This document shows positions 25,989 through 34,269 of a stretch of 46,063 bases of DNA, piece after piece. The stretch comes from an uncultured Prevotella sp. (GTDB lineage: Bacteria; Bacteroidota; Bacteroidia; Bacteroidales; Bacteroidaceae): positions 1-46,063 of the forward strand of contig URER01000017.1 in NCBI GenBank assembly GCA_900547005.1. The letters are read 5' to 3'. Under the pieces are notes generated by a model, which was given only the letters and a program-made list of their open reading frames with translations, was not told the DNA's origin and ran no database searches. Numbering within the stretch: the stretch's first letter is position 1; every line of letters begins with the position of its first letter. Both the position numbers and the translations under genes were made by a program.

Positions 25989-26130
25989 TTATGAACGTAC
26001 TGCGGCCATATTGTCGTCGCATGACAAACAGAATGCAAGAGAGCCCTTGTCAGGTTGCAATACTTCCACTTCAAGACCTCCTTTGTCCTAAAAAAACACT
26101 GATTATTTTCTTTTTTCAAATATTTTTGGT

Positions 26131-26138
26131 TACTTTTG
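26131..26138 (+). promoter_or_regulatory. Promoter -7 box for the DUF6377 gene
   Basis: TACTTTTG lies 27 nt before the ATG at 26166; another TAnnTTTG-like string (tatttttg) begins 10 bp upstream at 26121. Between the hairpin and this box there is no other signal. Confidence 0.45.
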
Positions 26139-26165
26139 TACGAAACAATCAGTTAGCCGTATTTT

Positions 26166-27842
26166 ATGAAACGAATATTAACTCTTGTCTGTATCTTATT
26201 CTTAGGGATTGTGTCGGTTTATGGCGAATCGGTAGAACTTGCCAAATTGTACAATACCCTCGATAGCGTGATAGCCAAATTGGACGACTACCGGGAAATA
26301 TCGGAGAAGCGAAAAGCACGCCTTCGCCAGCAATTCGAGGACAGCAGAGGACTCGCACGCCGTTATGAACTGGCGATGAAACTATATGAAGAGTACAAGG
26401 CTTTCAATAACGACTCGGCAATATGCTATATAAATAAATGTATAGAGCTGGCCGTGCAACTTGATGACAAGACAAAAGAAAATCTGAGTAGGGTGAGGCT
26501 CGCCTTCCAATGCTCGTCAACGGGTATGTATAACGAGGCAGTGGATATATTGGAGAAGGTCGATACGGTGGGGGCATCACGCGAGGTGCTTGGCGAATAC
26601 TATACGGCATACGTCCACGTGTATGGCGAGTTGGCATATTACACGAAATTGAAAGATTTTAGCGAACTTTATTATAAGAAGCGCGAGGAATACCGCAAAC
26701 TGATGTTTGCCACCCTCGATGCCAATAGTGACACTTATTTGCAGGGCAAGGAGATTGTGCTGAGCGAGAAAAATGATTTAGGCAAGGCTTTGCAGATTAA
26801 CAACCTGCGCCTGAAAGGATGCGACGAGTATTCGCGCAATTTTGCCATCGTGGCCTTCTATCGCTATCTCGACTACAAGTTGGCGGGCGATCTGGAGCAA
26901 GGCAAGTCGTGGCTGGTGAAGTCTGCCATCGCCGACATTCAGAATGCCGTCATGGATCAGGGTTCTATGTGGGAGCTGGCCAATCTTCTCATGAGTGAAG
27001 GCGATTTGGAACGCTCACACCGTTATATCAATTTTGCATGGGAATGCGCTAAGAACTTCGGCACCCGTGTGCGCAGTTGGCAGGTTTCGCCGGTACTCTC
27101 TACCGTCGACAGAAAATATCAGGAGGAAACCGATAAGGCCAATCATCTGTTGTTGATGCTGGTTGTGTCAATCAGTATAATGTTCGTGTTGCTGTTGCTG
27201 TCGCTTCTCTACGTGAACAAGCAGCGCAAGCGCCTTTCCGCATCGCAGCAGAAATTGCGTGAGTCCAACTCGAAGCTGTTGGCGGCAAATGACAATATGT
27301 CTTCTCTTATCAACCGTCTGCAAGATACGAACAATCAGCTTTCGCAGCTGAACCGTCAGATTTCCGAGGCTAACAAGGTGAAGGAGGAATACATCGGCCG
27401 CTTCCTGCAACTTTGTTCGCAGTATGTGGACAAGATGGAAAGTATGCGCAAGTCGGTCAGCAAGATGTTGAAAAACCGTGACTATAATGCTATCATGGAT
27501 ATGATGCGGTCGGCTGATTATCGCGAGAAAGAACTCAACGAGCTTTATTCCAATTTCGACAAGGCTTTCCTGCATCTGTTCCCGAACTTCGTCAGAGAGT
27601 TCAACGCCATGCTGAAGCCCGAAGAGCGTGTGCCGGAAACACAGGGAAACGAAAGTCTGCCTACTATGGTGCGCATCTTCGCGCTTATCCGTCTTGGCAT
27701 CGACGACAGTTCAAAGATTGCCTATTTCCTGCATTATTCGGTCAATACCATATATAATTACCGCGCCCGCGTGAAGAATGCGGCTCTCAGCGACCGTGGC
27801 AATTTCGAGGCGCGGATAAAGAAAATCGGTATGCCTGAATAA
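26166..27842 (+). CDS. DUF6377-type membrane regulator-like protein
   Basis: A 558-residue protein with a signal peptide (MKRILTLVCILFLGIVSVYG), a periplasmic helical TPR-like region (~30-320), one transmembrane helix (HLLLMLVVSISIMFVLLLL, near 327-350), a cytoplasmic coiled coil (KRLSASQQKLRESNSKLLAAN and on to ~420) and a C-terminal region matching DUF6377. The last ~60 residues contain FALIRLGIDDSSKIAYFLHYSVNTIYNYRAR, a helix-turn-helix of the LuxR/GerE type. This architecture resembles one-component membrane regulators of polysaccharide loci in Bacteroidota. Placed just after the glucan locus, it is a good candidate for its regulator, but it has its own promoter and the link is inferred. 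Confidence 0.8.
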   Translation: MKRILTLVCILFLGIVSVYGESVELAKLYNTLDSVIAKLDDYREISEKRKARLRQQFEDSRGLARRYELAMKLYEEYKAFNNDSAICYINKCIELAVQLDDKTKENLSRVRLAFQCSSTGMYNEAVDILEKVDTVGASREVLGEYYTAYVHVYGELAYYTKLKDFSELYYKKREEYRKLMFATLDANSDTYLQGKEIVLSEKNDLGKALQINNLRLKGCDEYSRNFAIVAFYRYLDYKLAGDLEQGKSWLVKSAIADIQNAVMDQGSMWELANLLMSEGDLERSHRYINFAWECAKNFGTRVRSWQVSPVLSTVDRKYQEETDKANHLLLMLVVSISIMFVLLLLSLLYVNKQRKRLSASQQKLRESNSKLLAANDNMSSLINRLQDTNNQLSQLNRQISEANKVKEEYIGRFLQLCSQYVDKMESMRKSVSKMLKNRDYNAIMDMMRSADYREKELNELYSNFDKAFLHLFPNFVREFNAMLKPEERVPETQGNESLPTMVRIFALIRLGIDDSSKIAYFLHYSVNTIYNYRARVKNAALSDRGNFEARIKKIGMPE

Positions 27843-27966
27843 TTTTTGTAAACTGCGCCTTGCAAAATTGTAATACGTCTCGGTTTGCGAATAGATGTAA
27901 AGCAATTTTTGTCATATAAGCGCGGGGAAAAAAACACGTTCGTTTGGCAGTCAGAAAAGAAAACGT

Positions 27967-27974
27967 TACTTTTG
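27967..27974 (+). promoter_or_regulatory. Promoter -7 box for the aldolase gene
   Basis: TACTTTTG with TTTG at 27943-27946 exactly 20 bp upstream: the best-spaced Bacteroidota promoter of the window, fitting a highly expressed glycolytic gene. The leader is about 45 nt. Confidence 0.65.
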
Positions 27975-28026
27975 CATTAGTTTCAGTAACAGTTGAGTAT
28001 TATTCATTATATTAATTATATTAATC

Positions 28027-29037
28027 ATGGTAAATTACAAAGAATTAGGCTTGGTGAACACCCGTGAGATGTTCAAGAAAGCCATCAATGGCGGTTATGC
28101 TATCCCAGCTTTCAACTTCAACAACATGGAGCAGTTGCAGGCTATCATTAAGGCTTCTTCTGATTTGAAGTCTCCGGTTATCCTTCAGGTATCTAAAGGT
28201 GCGCGCAACTACGCTAACCAGACATTGCTTCGCTATATGGCACAGGGTGCTGTTGAATATGCAAAGGAACTCGGATGCAAGCATCCTGAGATTGTTCTTC
28301 ACCTTGACCACGGTGACAGCTTCGAGCTTTGCAAGAGCTGTGTAGATATGGGCTTCTCTTCAGTCATGATTGACGGTTCTTCTCTTCCTTATGATGAGAA
28401 CGTTGCTTTGACTAAGAAGGTTGTTGAATATGCTCACCAGTATGATGTTACTGTTGAGGGTGAACTTGGCGTTCTCGCAGGTGTAGAGGACGAGGTATCT
28501 GCCGAGGAGTCTTGCTATACAAAGCCGGAGGAGGTTATCGACTTCGTAACAAAGACTGGTGTTGACTCACTTGCTATCTCTATCGGTACTTCTCACGGTG
28601 CATACAAGTTCAAGCCAGAGCAGTGTACACGCGACCCGAAGACTGGCTTGCTCGTTCCGCCGCCATTGGCATTCGACGTTCTCGATGCTATCATGGAGAA
28701 GTTGCCGGGCTTCCCAATCGTTCTTCACGGTTCTTCTTCTGTTCCACAGGAGTATGTTAAGATTATCAACGAGAACGGTGGTAAGTTGCCAGACGCAGTA
28801 GGTATTCCTGAGGAGCAGCTCCGCAAGGCAGCTAAGAGTGCTGTTTGCAAGATTAACATCGACTCAGACTCACGTCTTGCCTTCACAGCAGCAGTACGCA
28901 AGGTATTCGCAGAGAAGCCGGGCGAGTTCGACCCACGTAAGTATTGCGGTCCTGCACGCGACCTTATGATTGAGCTTTACAGCCACAAGATCACTGAGGT
29001 GCTCGGATCAGACAATAAACTTGCACAGATGGACTAA
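28027..29037 (+). CDS. fba: Class II fructose-bisphosphate aldolase
   Basis: A 336-residue cytosolic enzyme that reversibly splits fructose-1,6-bisphosphate into dihydroxyacetone phosphate and glyceraldehyde-3-phosphate. The metal-binding and catalytic segments of class II aldolases are visible: VLHLDHGDSFELC (catalytic Asp and zinc His), VEGELGVLAG, AISIGTSHGAYKF (zinc His), VLHGSSSVP (zinc His), and KINIDSDSRLAFTAAVR (phosphate binding). It stands alone, with its own strong promoter and a terminator 30 bp after the stop. Codon use is strongly biased to GTT/GCT/GGT/CGT, as expected for high expression. No anomaly. Confidence 0.95.
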   Translation: MVNYKELGLVNTREMFKKAINGGYAIPAFNFNNMEQLQAIIKASSDLKSPVILQVSKGARNYANQTLLRYMAQGAVEYAKELGCKHPEIVLHLDHGDSFELCKSCVDMGFSSVMIDGSSLPYDENVALTKKVVEYAHQYDVTVEGELGVLAGVEDEVSAEESCYTKPEEVIDFVTKTGVDSLAISIGTSHGAYKFKPEQCTRDPKTGLLVPPPLAFDVLDAIMEKLPGFPIVLHGSSSVPQEYVKIINENGGKLPDAVGIPEEQLRKAAKSAVCKINIDSDSRLAFTAAVRKVFAEKPGEFDPRKYCGPARDLMIELYSHKITEVLGSDNKLAQMD

Positions 29038-29065
29038 TTCTCAGTTAACGAGTAGATAAATAAAA

Positions 29066-29110
29066 AGACGAGTTGATAGCTTTCATAAGCATCAGCTCGT
29101 CTTCTGTTTT
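29066..29110. terminator. Bidirectional terminator between fba and the RhuM-like gene
   Basis: agacgagttgat (29066-29077) pairs with atcagctcgtct (29091-29102) with one G-U wobble. T-runs follow on the plus side and an A-run precedes it, so it can end transcription of both convergent genes. Confidence 0.8.
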
Positions 29111-29120
29111 TATAGCCTTT

Positions 29121-30122
29121 TTATTTTCCTAACAATCCTCTGATTTGCTTATCAAAGTCAGAGTCTATCCGCTGGGTTTTGTTGAAGATGTCATATTCAC
29201 TTTCAGCCTTTGTCTTAGCTTGTGTCGCAGAGATTCGCCCTTTGTCGGGTAGAATCTGATAACGGCGGAATGTGAGAAACTCATTGACACTCTCAGAAAA
29301 TTGAGACATATTGAATGTGTTCTCACGCTCTATCAGGTCTTCGATGTAGTCGAAGAAACCAGTTACGGCACGCTCCAACCGGCGTATCTCCTTTTCCTGT
29401 AAATAGTTCTTGGCTACTATTACGTCTGATTTCAATATACGGCCGTCAGGCGCATTCTTCCATGTGGTCAGTCCCATGTGTTCTTTTGTGTGGTCAGCAT
29501 TTGTGTATATGATTTCTGCTGCCGTCTGTCCTGTTATGGCATAATGGAAGCGGTTTTGTATCATGGCATAGAAATCGCGTGTCGTGGGTGAGTTCTTGTC
29601 ATAGTCGGTACTACACTCTGCGTATATATCTGTAATCTGTTGCCATATACGGCGCTCGCTACTACGGATGGAACGAATCCTTTCGAGCAATTCACGGAAG
29701 TAATCCTTTCCGAATACGGCCGTTCCCTGTTTCAGCCGTTCATCATCAAGTACAAATCCTTTCTTTATATATTCGTTGAGAATCTTTGTTGCCCACTGGC
29801 GAAACTTTGTTGCTTTGGGAGACGAAACACGGTAGCCGACGGAGATGATTGCGTCAAGATTATAGAAGTCAATTAGTTCTTCAACTTCTCCCCTTATTCC
29901 CCGATTCACGACAGTTGCAATTTTTGCAACTGTCATGTCTTGCCGGAGTTCTCCTTCTTTATATATATTAGCGATATGACGGCTAATGCCGGATTTGTTA
30001 ATGCCAAAAAGCTGTGCCATAGCTTTTTGTGTACACCAAATCGTCTCGTCTTTTATGACTACCTGTACTTTTCCCTCTTCGTCGGGAAGGCTATATAAAA
30101 GAAATTGTATTTCGTTATTCAT
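29121..30122 (-). CDS. RhuM-family protein
   Basis: A 333-residue protein that resembles the RhuM virulence-associated family (PF13310). The N-terminal half has a DNA-binding-like helix-turn-helix (WCTQKAMAQLFGINKSGISRHIANI), then the motif VVNRGIRGEVEELIDFYNLDAIISVGYRVSSPKATKFRQWAT that defines the family. The C-terminal half contains SPTTRDFYAMIQNRFHYAITGQTAAEI and helical stretches. Family members are scattered in bacterial genomes near mobile elements; the role is unknown. Here it faces fba across the bidirectional terminator and starts 39 bp after the AI-2E permease stop on the same strand. No phage gene is close by. It could be part of a small mobile insertion. Confidence 0.85.
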   Translation of the reverse strand: MNNEIQFLLYSLPDEEGKVQVVIKDETIWCTQKAMAQLFGINKSGISRHIANIYKEGELRQDMTVAKIATVVNRGIRGEVEELIDFYNLDAIISVGYRVSSPKATKFRQWATKILNEYIKKGFVLDDERLKQGTAVFGKDYFRELLERIRSIRSSERRIWQQITDIYAECSTDYDKNSPTTRDFYAMIQNRFHYAITGQTAAEIIYTNADHTKEHMGLTTWKNAPDGRILKSDVIVAKNYLQEKEIRRLERAVTGFFDYIEDLIERENTFNMSQFSESVNEFLTFRRYQILPDKGRISATQAKTKAESEYDIFNKTQRIDSDFDKQIRGLLGK

Positions 30123-30161
30123 TATCGACTTTGTTTTCTCTTCTTTTTTATATCTGCGCCA

Positions 30162-31253
30162 TTACACTTGGGGAAGTTGTGTGGGCGTTTCCTGTTCCTT
30201 CGTAACATACCGCTGCCAATAGGCGATGATGAGCGTTGTGAGAGGCAGGGCGATAATCAGTCCGATGAAGCCCAAGAGCGCGCCCCATACCGAAAGACTG
30301 AGCAACAGAATTGCCGGGTTGAGGCCCATAGCCTTGCCCATGATGCGCGGAGTTATTACCATGTCGGTAATAATCTGCACGATGATGAACACGAGAACCG
30401 CAAGTCCGAATATCATCCAGAAGTTCTGGCCCGTGTCGGCGGCTTCGAGCAGCGCAAGGAAAGCGGTCGGTATGAGCGCGAATGTGTGTAGATAAGGCAC
30501 GAGGTCTAATATTCCGATGAGGATTCCGAGGCCTATCGCCATTGGAAAGTCGATGATGGTGAAGCCGATGCAGAACATTATTCCCATGCAGAGAGCCACG
30601 AGACTCTGTCCGCGGATGTAGTTGTTAAGCTCGCGCTCCACGTCTTTCGCCACCTCGCTCCAGAACGGACGCACCTTCTTCGGGAATATTTTTATCCAAC
30701 TGTTGGTGAGGTATTCGTAATCAAGGAGTATGAAGAACATATAAAGCAGGGTGATACACGATGCCACGATGCTGATAATGATGTTTGCCGTCTGCCCGAC
30801 AACGCTGAAAACCTTCGGCATTACGGTTCTCATAGCATCGGTGAAGTCTTTGCTCTTGAAGAATTTCTCTATTGCCTCACGGTTTTCTATCAGCCATTGC
30901 TGCACGTGTTTCGTAATGTCGGTGGCCTGTGAACTATGCTGTATATACTTTATAGTTATATGGCTCAGCCTCTCAAACTGTCCTATCATCGGCGGGATGA
31001 TGAGATAGAATATGCCGGACAGGATGGCTGTTACGAATATCAGAGTTATTATAATAGACAGCGCGCGCGTGGGAACGTGCATCTTGTATTGCACGAACTT
31101 AACGATAGGGTAGAGTAGGTAGGCGAACAGCCATGCTACGAAAAAGGGAATGAGTACGCTGCTCAGCGACTTCGTTATGAAGAATACTGCTAATACGATG
31201 AGGCCGATGAATGTCCAACGGATGAATTTGTCGAAAGTGATTTTCTGTTCCAT
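30162..31253 (-). CDS. AI-2E family transporter (PerM-like permease)
   Basis: A 363-residue membrane protein with about eight hydrophobic segments in the arrangement of the AI-2E exporter family. Conserved-looking pieces include the N-terminal SLSSVLIPFFVAWLFAYLLYPIVKF, the soluble middle helical region, and the C-terminal PMAIGLGILIGILDLVPYLHTFALIPTAFLAL and VITPRIMGKAMGLNPAILLLSL. Members of this family carry various substrates including autoinducer-2 or act as Na+/H+ antiporters, so the substrate is unknown. It shares the strand of tdk, but the 150 bp between them contains two GC-rich palindromes facing each other. Confidence 0.85.
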   Translation of the reverse strand: MEQKITFDKFIRWTFIGLIVLAVFFITKSLSSVLIPFFVAWLFAYLLYPIVKFVQYKMHVPTRALSIIITLIFVTAILSGIFYLIIPPMIGQFERLSHITIKYIQHSSQATDITKHVQQWLIENREAIEKFFKSKDFTDAMRTVMPKVFSVVGQTANIIISIVASCITLLYMFFILLDYEYLTNSWIKIFPKKVRPFWSEVAKDVERELNNYIRGQSLVALCMGIMFCIGFTIIDFPMAIGLGILIGILDLVPYLHTFALIPTAFLALLEAADTGQNFWMIFGLAVLVFIIVQIITDMVITPRIMGKAMGLNPAILLLSLSVWGALLGFIGLIIALPLTTLIIAYWQRYVTKEQETPTQLPQV

Positions 31254-31295
31254 TATGATAAAAGATGAAAGTTGAAAGCTTAATGTTTATAATAT

Positions 31296-31326
31296 CCCCC
31301 ATCTGGCCTCCCCAAGGGGGAAGGAC
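31296..31326 (+). repeat. GC-rich palindrome (copy D)
   Basis: cccccatctggcctccccaa followed by gggggaagga. It is in plus orientation but has no plus-strand gene before it, unlike the other copies; copy E lies 43 bp downstream in the opposite orientation. Confidence 0.65.
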
Positions 31327-31368
31327 CTTAATCGTATAAGGATATGAAATTAAGAAAGGTAATATATG

Positions 31369-31398
31369 CTCTCCCCCTTGGGGGAGTCGGAGGGGGCT
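31369..31398 (-). repeat. GC-rich palindrome after the tdk stop (copy E)
   Basis: On the minus strand it starts 8 nt after the tdk stop codon and reads gccccctccgactccccca followed by agggggag. Same position and orientation relative to the gene as copies A-C. Confidence 0.75.
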
Positions 31399-31405
31399 TT
31401 TCTTA

Positions 31406-31999
31406 TTACTTTTCCTTCTTCTCCTCTTCCGCTTTGCGATAACAATCCCTGCATAGCGGCTCGTATTCTTCGGTTTCGCCTAACAGCACCCGCTTGTCGT
31501 TTGCCACGAGCCGATGGCTCACGTATGCCAGCGCACCGCACTTCACGCAGATGGCATGGACCTTTGTTACGTCGTCGGCAATGGCGCACAGTGCCGGAAT
31601 CGGGCCGAAGGGCACGCCCTTGTAGTCCATGTCGAGTCCCGCCACGATGACCCTCACGCCACGGTTTGCCAGTTCGTTGCACACGTCGGGCAGTCGGTTG
31701 TCGAAGAACTGCGCCTCGTCGATGCCCACGACATCGGTGTCTGATGACAGCAGGAGTATCGAGTCGGACGAGTCGATGGGCGTACTTGGAATTATGTTAT
31801 GGTCGTGGCTCACCACGTCCTCATCCGAATATCTCACGTCTATGGCCGGTTTGAATATCTCAACCTTCTGCTTCGCAAATCTCGCACGCTTCATTCTGCG
31901 TATCAGTTCCTCGGTCTTGCCCGAGAACATCGAGCCGCATATCACTTCAATGCGACCCTGATGATGTCGCTCGCCGTTTATGTCGTTTACTGTTGTCAT
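31406..31999 (-). CDS. tdk: Thymidine kinase
   Basis: A 197-residue type II thymidine kinase that phosphorylates thymidine in the salvage pathway. The P-loop is GSMFSGKTEELIRRMKRA near residue 22, the Walker B-like Asp lies in VVGIDEAQFFD, and the lasso loop with Tyr-x-Gly is seen in DMDYKGVPFGP. The zinc site is made of CVKCG and CRDC. The start with MTTVNDINGERH places the P-loop at the usual distance. A promoter box TATTTTTG (minus, 32028-32035) lies 28 nt upstream, back-to-back with the rsmI promoter. A GC-rich palindrome follows the stop codon. Confidence 0.93.
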   Translation of the reverse strand: MTTVNDINGERHHQGRIEVICGSMFSGKTEELIRRMKRARFAKQKVEIFKPAIDVRYSDEDVVSHDHNIIPSTPIDSSDSILLLSSDTDVVGIDEAQFFDNRLPDVCNELANRGVRVIVAGLDMDYKGVPFGPIPALCAIADDVTKVHAICVKCGALAYVSHRLVANDKRVLLGETEEYEPLCRDCYRKAEEEKKEK

Positions 32000-32027
32000 A
32001 CGTATTAATATATATATCCTTTAATTG

Positions 32028-32035
32028 CAAAAATA
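32028..32035 (-). promoter_or_regulatory. Promoter -7 box for tdk
   Basis: Minus strand TATTTTTG, 28 nt before the ATG at 31999. The rsmI gene is divergent. Confidence 0.5.
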
Positions 32036-32110
32036 CAAATCCGTTTTCAAAAAAATGCAAAGAAAAGATGTTTTTTTACATTTTATCTATGTGATTCAAA
32101 TTATTTCTGC

Positions 32111-32118
32111 TATTTTTG
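32111..32118 (+). promoter_or_regulatory. Promoter -7 box directly at the rsmI start
   Basis: TATTTTTG ends only 8 nt before the ATG at 32127. If it is used, the mRNA begins within a few bases of the start codon (leaderless or almost so). Confidence 0.45.
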
Positions 32119-32126
32119 CTTACAAT

Positions 32127-32810
32127 ATGGGAATTTTATATGTCGTGCCTACGCCAGTAGGCAATTTGGAAGATATGACATTCCGCGCTATCCGCATACT
32201 GAAAGAGGCGGATTTCGTGCTTGCCGAAGACACAAGAACTTCGGGAATGCTCTTGAAACATTATGAGATACAGAATCATCTGATGTCTCACCATAAGTTC
32301 AATGAGCACGGTACGGCGGCTGGAGTGGTGGAACGGCTGAAAGGCGGAGCCACCGTGGCGCTCGTCAGCGATGCCGGAACGCCGGGAATCAGCGACCCCG
32401 GATTCTATCTTGTGCGTGAAGCCGTTGCCGCGGGTATAGAGGTTCAGGTCCTTCCCGGTGCTACGGCGTTTGTTCCTGCGCTTGTCGCTTCCGGACTGCC
32501 ATGCGACCGCTTCTGCTTCGAGGGCTTCCTGCCTCAGAAGAAAGGCCGTCAGAGCAAGATAGACAGGCTGCGCGACGAGCAGCGCACGATGATATTCTAT
32601 GAGTCGCCATACCGCTTGGTAAAGGCTTTGGAGCAGTTTGCCGATGCTTTTGGCGGTGACAGACAGGTGAGTGTGTGCCGCGAGATTTCTAAGATACACG
32701 AGGAGAGCGTGCGGGGAACACTTACCGAGGTTGCGGAACACTTCCGGCAGGCTCCGCCGAAGGGCGAAATCGTTATCGTTGTGGCAGGAAAGAGCGACGA
32801 AAAAAACTGA
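32127..32810 (+). CDS. rsmI: 16S rRNA 2'-O-ribose C1402 methyltransferase
   Basis: The start at 32127 (MGILYVVPTPVGNLEDMTFRA) is chosen because this is the conserved beginning of RsmI; an in-frame ATG 34 codons upstream would add a non-conserved, Phe/Ile-rich peptide that also covers the promoter. The 227-residue protein is a SAM-dependent methyltransferase (tetrapyrrole methylase fold) that modifies C1402 of 16S rRNA in the decoding centre. Further cues: EADFVLAEDTRTSGMLLKHY, VALVSDAGTPGISDPGF (SAM site), and FEGFLPQKKGRQ. Stand-alone gene followed 22 bp later by a lipoprotein gene. The ribosomal role makes weak regulation likely. Confidence 0.92.
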   Translation: MGILYVVPTPVGNLEDMTFRAIRILKEADFVLAEDTRTSGMLLKHYEIQNHLMSHHKFNEHGTAAGVVERLKGGATVALVSDAGTPGISDPGFYLVREAVAAGIEVQVLPGATAFVPALVASGLPCDRFCFEGFLPQKKGRQSKIDRLRDEQRTMIFYESPYRLVKALEQFADAFGGDRQVSVCREISKIHEESVRGTLTEVAEHFRQAPPKGEIVIVVAGKSDEKN

Positions 32811-32832
32811 ATATAATCAATATTAATACAAT

Positions 32833-33726
32833 ATGAATATGAAGAAATTAATGTTATTGGCTGTATGCGCGTTGACGCTTGCCTCATGTGATCAGAAATC
32901 AGCGACCAATCCGGCAATGATTCAGAACGACTCTTTGCGCTCGGTGATTGAGGCTCGCGACAAGGAAATTAATGATATGTTGGGCACTCTCAACGAAATT
33001 CAGGAAGGTTTCCGCGTTATTAATGAAGCCGAAGACCGCGTAACGGTGGCACAGACAGGCGAAAACGGCAGCTCACAGTCGGCTGTCTTGAAGGAAAATG
33101 TGCAGTTCATCGCTCAGCGTATGGCTGAGAACCGCGAACTTATAAAGAAGTTGCAGCAGCAGTTGCGTGAGACAGGATTCAAGGGCGAGCAGATGAAGAA
33201 GGCTCTCGACCATCTGACAGTGCAGCTTGCTGAGAAAGACAAGGAACTGAAACAGCTCCGTGCTGACCTTGAATCTAAGAACATCCACATTGCCGAACTC
33301 GACAAGACGATTACAAATCTGAATGAGGATGTGGCTACTCTGACAACGGAAAAGGAAAATCTGACAACGGAAAAAGAGAACCTTACTGCCGAGAACGCAA
33401 GCAAGGCACAGACCATCAGTACACAGGATGCACAGTTGAATACAGCCTGGTATGCTTTCGGAACAAAGAAAGAGCTTAAGGCTCAGAACGTCCTCGACAA
33501 GGGAGATGTGCTTCGCAGTTCGTTCAATAAAGGCTACTTCACCAAGATTGACATCCGTGTAGAGAAGGAATTCAAGCTATATTCAAAGAGTGCGAAGGTG
33601 CTCACATCGCATCCTTCTAACAGTTATAATCTCTCAAAGGATGTAAACGGACAGTATGTTTTGAGAGTAACAGACCCCAATACATTCTGGAGTACAAGCA
33701 AATATCTTGTAGTGCAGGTTAAATAG
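32833..33726 (+). CDS. Coiled-coil lipoprotein, unknown function
   Basis: A 297-residue lipoprotein: the signal ends at LASC. Either the ATG at 32833 or the one at 32839 (MKKLMLL) could be used; the second gives a tidy lipoprotein signal. From residue ~30 to ~200 the protein is helical with heptad patterns (SLRSVIEARDKEINDML, KKLQQQLRETGF, AEKDKELKQLRADLE and a repeated TTEKENL motif), i.e. a long coiled coil. The last ~90 residues form a beta-rich domain (YAFGTKKELKAQNVL, SHPSNSYNLSKD, VTDPNTFWSTSKYLVVQV) that resembles domains of other Bacteroidota envelope lipoproteins. Followed by a strong terminator. A spacer or envelope-bridging role is inference. Confidence 0.75.
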   Translation: MNMKKLMLLAVCALTLASCDQKSATNPAMIQNDSLRSVIEARDKEINDMLGTLNEIQEGFRVINEAEDRVTVAQTGENGSSQSAVLKENVQFIAQRMAENRELIKKLQQQLRETGFKGEQMKKALDHLTVQLAEKDKELKQLRADLESKNIHIAELDKTITNLNEDVATLTTEKENLTTEKENLTAENASKAQTISTQDAQLNTAWYAFGTKKELKAQNVLDKGDVLRSSFNKGYFTKIDIRVEKEFKLYSKSAKVLTSHPSNSYNLSKDVNGQYVLRVTDPNTFWSTSKYLVVQVK

Positions 33727-33754
33727 AACCTTATATAACATTTCATACTGATAC

Positions 33755-33795
33755 AAATAATGGCACGTTCATTGCGAGCGTGCCATTATTTTTTG
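33755..33795 (+). terminator. Strong terminator after the coiled-coil lipoprotein gene
   Basis: aaataatggcacg (33755-33767) and cgtgccattattt (33779-33791) form a perfect 13 bp stem with an 11 nt loop and a T-run. The convergent trxA gene ends 27 bp beyond the stem, so both may use it. Confidence 0.9.
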
Positions 33796-33817
33796 CTTTA
33801 ATAAGATGCCTTTTGTA

Positions 33818-34132
33818 TTATAGCAGAGCATTACATTTCTCTGCGAGGACAGCTTTTGAGGCTGCGCCGACAAACTTGTCAACAAGTTCTCCGCCCTTGA
33901 AGAAAAGGATTGTCGGGATGTTTCTTACTCCGAAGGTCATTGCCAAGTCGTCGTTTTCCTCGACATCGCACTTGCCAATAACGATTTTACCTTCGTAATC
34001 CTTTGCCAGTTCCTCTATTGTCGGAGCCAAAGCACGGCACGGACCGCACCATGTTGCCCAGAAATCAACTACTAATGGCAGGTTGCCATTCTTATAACTC
34101 TCGAAGTTCTCGGTTGTGATTTGTACTTCCAT
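33818..34132 (-). CDS. trxA: Thioredoxin
   Basis: A 104-residue cytosolic thioredoxin with the redox motif WATWCGPCRALAP around residue 28 and the usual cis-Pro segment RNIPTILFFKGGE. It reduces protein disulfides with electrons from thioredoxin reductase. Start MEVQITTENFESY is at the expected distance. It follows dnaE on the same strand by 133 bp; the gap contains an inverted repeat (34226-34233 with 34262-34269) that could end dnaE transcription. I see no clear TAnnTTTG box for trxA, only a variant (GGTCTTTG on the minus strand). No anomaly in the protein. Confidence 0.95.
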   Translation of the reverse strand: MEVQITTENFESYKNGNLPLVVDFWATWCGPCRALAPTIEELAKDYEGKIVIGKCDVEENDDLAMTFGVRNIPTILFFKGGELVDKFVGAASKAVLAEKCNALL

Positions 34133-34225
34133 AATTGTCTGTTTGTTTATATATGATTAATATGTTTATTGATTCTACGGTTGTTCTTGATACTCCTACG
34201 GCAAAGACCGTGCCATTTCCATCTT

Positions 34226-34269
34226 CTGACAAAACGTCTTTCTTGCTTATGACAGGTTGTCTTTGTCAG
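34226..34269 (-). terminator. Hairpin at the end of dnaE
   Basis: ctgacaaa (34226-34233) and tttgtcag (34262-34269) are an 8 bp perfect inverted repeat that overlaps the dnaE stop codon. The loop is long (28 nt), so it may be only a weak terminator. Confidence 0.45.
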
